A stretch of 64,000 nt of DNA, taken from the NCBI GenBank assembly GCA_023213395.1, contig CM041465.1, forward strand, positions 137,275,741 to 137,339,740, written 5' to 3'. The stretch is from Cycas panzhihuaensis (lineage: Eukaryota; Cycadophyta). Below, one piece after another: positions 61,180-64,000 of this stretch. A program made the translations under genes and the position numbers. The notes beneath the pieces are model-generated. The model saw only the letters and a list, made by a program, of their open reading frames with translations. It had not been told where the DNA came from and made no database searches. Each line of letters opens with the position of its first letter. Within the stretch, counting starts at the first letter, position 1.

Positions 61180-62454
61180 CTCCTTCCTGACGAGTCCATT
61201 ATGACCGCCTGTGAGGTTTTCTCACCCACTCGCCGATAGCGAGTGGTATGGCGACATAGTGCGATATTTGACTCAACAGAATATCGCCTGCCAAAGAATA
61301 AAGTTAGGTCGCGCATCCGCTTATCGCTAGCAACACCTCCTCGTGGACTCGGTGTTGTACAAGAGATCTTTGACGGATTCTCGTCAAGGCCGCTTCCCGA
61401 CGAAGCGGACTAAATACTCCGCGAGTGCCACCATGGCATTTGTGGGGCCACTGGGGCCAATCCATGGCCCAAAGGATCCTCCGTGATGGTTACCACCGTC
61501 GCCCTTATTCAAGGACGCCCATGCTCGCCCTTAGATGCCTGCGTTGTCGTGAACACGCTAACGCCTCCCACGTGCCCTCCGAAGCGTTACACCCTATCGT
61601 GTCTCCGTGGCCCTTCTCGCAGTGGGGTTTGGACCTCATCAGCTATATCGCCGCCATCTTCCGCATAACATAAATTTATTCCGACCGCCACCGAGTACTT
61701 TACTAAATGGGCGAGGCAATCCTCATCCACTACCCCCGGCAAGACGATAGCCACCTTCGCCTACCAAAGACATTATCTCCGCTTTGGGATCCCGACATTC
61801 TAATCACGTATAATGGAACTCCTTCAGTAATAAGGAGATGGACGAATTATGTGAGAAGTTCAAAATCTCGCATAAGACGTCGCCCCTTATTACCCCTAAG
61901 CCAACGCAAATCGAGTCTTTCAACAAACGCCATTGGCATTTTGAAGAAAACCGTTGCCCAGTCTCAAAGAGACTGGCACATCCAGCTCCCTTCCGCCCTG
62001 TGGGCTTACCGCACCTCTATCCGGACGGCTACCGGGATGACCCCATTCTCGTTAGTGTACGGAACTGAGGCGATACTCCCGTTGGAAGTGGAGATTCCTT
62101 CTCTTCGGGTTTCTTCTAGGCGACATCGATGAGGAGTCTATTCGCCAGCTCGCCTCCTCGACCTCAAGCCCCGAATGAGAAGCGCTTAGCTACTGTGCGA
62201 ACCTTGCCACGAAAGCCCGCCTTCAAAGGACATACGATAAACGCCCGTACTGCGTCCTTTGTGTCCTGGGACCATGTCCTCAAATTGGAATATCTCTACG
62301 ATCGCACAATTCGCCCAAGTGGTAGGTCCTTCGTCGCCTCGACAAATTTCAAGAACAACAAGATATAGGATCGCCACCTTGGGCGGCTTGGAGTTTGAAA
62401 AAGCGGTCAATGGAAATTCCTCAAGAAGTTCTACGTGATTTCCTCACCGCGTTC
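61180..62454 (+). pseudogene. Integrase of element C
   Basis: Decayed core at 61250-61960 (GLDLISYIAAIF near 61625; an ITYNGTP word near 61805). It is followed by AYRTSIRTATGMTPFSLVYG and TEAILPLEVEIPSLRV (about 62008-62115), the signature near the end of Tat-type integrases. The C-terminal part (62120-62454) is in several frames but matches the 1539-1859 and 49150-49536 sequences of A and B. Confidence 0.8.
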
Positions 62455-62855
62455 AAACGAGCCTAAACTACCATTTTAAATTGTTCCCATTCCTCCCAAC
62501 CACGGTGGAATGGCGCTTAAGATGGATTCTCAAAGCCTAAACTACCATTTTAAATTGTTCCCATTTCTCCCAACCACGGGTGGAATGGCGCTTAAGATGG
62601 ATTCTGTGCTAAAACGAGCCTAAACTACCATTTTAAATTGTTCCCATTCCTCCCAACCACGGGTGGAATGGCGCTTAAGATGGATTCTTGCTCAAACGAG
62701 CCTAAACTACCATTTTAAATTGTTCCCATTCCTCCCAACCACGGGTGGAATGGCAATTTAAGATGGATTCTTGCTCCGAAACGAGCCTAAACTACCATTT
62801 TAAATTGTTCCCATTCCTCCCAACCATGGGTTGAATGGCAATTTAAGATGGATCC
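62455..62855 (+). repeat. Five-fold tandem repeat after integrase of element C
   Basis: The word GCCTAAACTACCATTTTAAA starts at 62461, 62535, 62618, 62700 and 62785, so units are 74-85 bp. Each unit also holds CAACCACGG or CAACCATGG and ends AAGATGGATTC or similar. Elements A and B have one such unit. Confidence 0.92.
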
Positions 62856-63380
62856 TTGTTTCTTCTTCTGGTTCCTCATGCGAACCTGCTCCCGTGATAC
62901 TCTTGGGAACCTTTGTCCTCCTACTTGGGCATTCCCCAACTAGACGACTGGGAGTATCGTTGCTCCTTCCGTGCTTGTGATTTCCTTCAGATATTCCGCT
63001 ATGCTCCCTCAGGACGTGCATGTCGCCCTATCTTCTAACCTCACACCTCTCGATCACCTCGCTCACTTGGATGGATGTGTGCCTCGTTAGACATACTACC
63101 ATACATGGAAGGAAACACATGCATATTGCAACAAAATATTTACAACAAGCATCTACAACATATAAACATTTGCAAACATACAAAATCATTCATTTACAAA
63201 ATAAACTATACATGCTACCTCTATCATACATGATACACGCCATTTCATATCAAAAGCGGGTTCCAATCACCCCATGTGTATATATATCAAAATGTCATAG
63301 TACATCGTGTATGTGGGAAGCTGAGATCCTGCAGGGGGGGTACAATCATGTGAGCCTACATATGACCCTCGAGGCCCGGC
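62856..63380. other. Untranslated region between tandem repeat and antisense ORF of element C
   Basis: Matches, in reverse, 940-1440 of element A (for example TGGTTCCTC near 62870 and TACTACCATACATGG near 63098). No gene seen. Confidence 0.6.
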
Positions 63381-64000
63381 TTCCGTCAAAATCTATACAT
63401 GTGCATACCTCGCCATCGCTTGCCCCCGATCCCGGTTCCGCCCCTCGGTCTGTGATCCCTCGCCTGGGGCCCACTTACGTGCGCGGCCCCGCCTGGGCCT
63501 CCGCGAGCCGCCTCGCCTCCTCCTCGGCCCCGAGGCCGCCTGGTCGAGCCAGGTGTGTGTGTGTCCGGCCCGGCCGACCTCGAGACCATCTGCCACCACC
63601 GGGTCGAAGTGACCGGATGCGTCCCTCTCGCCGAGTCCTCCTCGACGACTCGCCTATCCTCCGACGCCTTAAGGTGCTCCTCTAGGACTGCGAGGCGAGT
63701 GCTGATCCTCGATCCTCCTCGCCCGCCTGCTCGTCTCACAGAGCTCATCTCGCCGCCTCGGTCGCCGAGCTCTCGCTGCCGCCTTTAATGCCATGTGCTC
63801 CTGGGTCTCGCAACCCATGTCTCAGACTCACCAAGGGGCGAACGTCAGACATAGGCTCTGCCGATCTAGGCGCATCTTCGCTCGATGGGCTGCCCTCCTC
63901 ACAGAGACCGAGGGAACAACTCTCTCACCGCAGCCTCAGACTCGCTTACACCGCCAATGCAACATGCCATGTGTCGCAGTGTACCCTCGATGCGATAAGA
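63381..64000 (-). pseudogene. Antisense extra ORF of element C (C-terminal part, decayed, runs off window)
   Basis: Read leftward it aligns with 288-791 of element A at the DNA level, for example GAGACCCAGGAGCACATGGC (about 63790) against the charged part of A's ORF. The frame is heavily changed and Arg/Gly-rich (63386-63748). The left limit is the end of recognisable similarity. Confidence 0.5.

Larger units (their letters stand above)
53389..64000 (+). mobile_element. Element C: Tat-like Ty3/gypsy with complete domain order, frameshifted, 3' end off window
   Basis: Rightward order: a 2.5-kb 5' LTR, primer site, gag, protease, linker, RT, RNase H, integrase, a five-fold tandem repeat, an untranslated region and the antisense ORF running off the right edge. 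It belongs to the A/B family but keeps the pol part they lack. It is more GC- and CpG-rich than the rest of the window, yet carries many one-base frameshifts. The 3' LTR is outside the window. Confidence 0.85.

Noticed and set aside
62455-62855. CRISPR-like array
   Set aside because: The repeats are directly adjacent tandem units without unique spacers, inside a plant retroelement.

Overview
The window is plant nuclear DNA made almost entirely of degraded, nested retroelements, plus one broken receptor-like-protein (RLP) gene. The evidence is Ty3/gypsy and Ty1/copia gag-pol remains of plant type, initiator-Met-tRNA-like primer sites, a TRIM, an antisense extra reading frame of the kind known in Tat-lineage elements, and LRR blocks with a plant RLP C-terminus. 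Old, nonsense-riddled insertions separated by long AT-rich stretches suggest a large genome, perhaps a gymnosperm. That placement is a guess. No intact host gene, tRNA, rRNA or CRISPR array was seen.

Layout. 1-6790: element A, a Tat-like Ty3/gypsy copy reading leftward with an antisense ORF. 6793-7075: copia scrap. 8684-12116: element D, a diverged gag-protease fragment of the A family. 12660-13630: leader and LTR of another element. 14003-16640: degenerate chromovirus pol with a chromodomain. 17170-21760: degenerate copia element carrying a TRIM (18209-18991). 21760-32800: mostly unrecognised AT-rich DNA with an LTR fragment, small tandem duplications and a LINE-like scrap. 32808-33325: candidate LTR. 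33323-44020: a gypsy gag-protease region tandemly duplicated (unit about 2.1 kb). Its first copy is split by a 35308-41503 LTR-gag-PR-LTR element with a perfect 5-bp target duplication, which itself holds a 2.5-kb solo LTR of the A family. 44988-46621: 3' part of an LRR-RLP pseudogene. 46622-53388: element B, a close relative of A. 53389-64000: element C, the same family in the opposite orientation, with its 5' LTR, PBS and all pol domains but many frameshifts.

Main points. Elements A and B share one internal deletion that removes RT, RNase H and the integrase core and joins the protease linker to the integrase C-terminus in frame. In A the remaining gag-PR-IN C-terminus lies in a single frame over 4.1 kb, interrupted only by stop codons. 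Element C keeps the missing domains, so it shows the ancestral order. All three carry, beyond the integrase end and on the opposite strand, a shared non-gag-pol reading frame. In B its N-terminal part resembles the plant mobile domain; its C-terminal part is charged and looks helical. The element at 35308-41503 has independently lost all of pol, so the window holds two separate gag-retaining, pol-deleted families.
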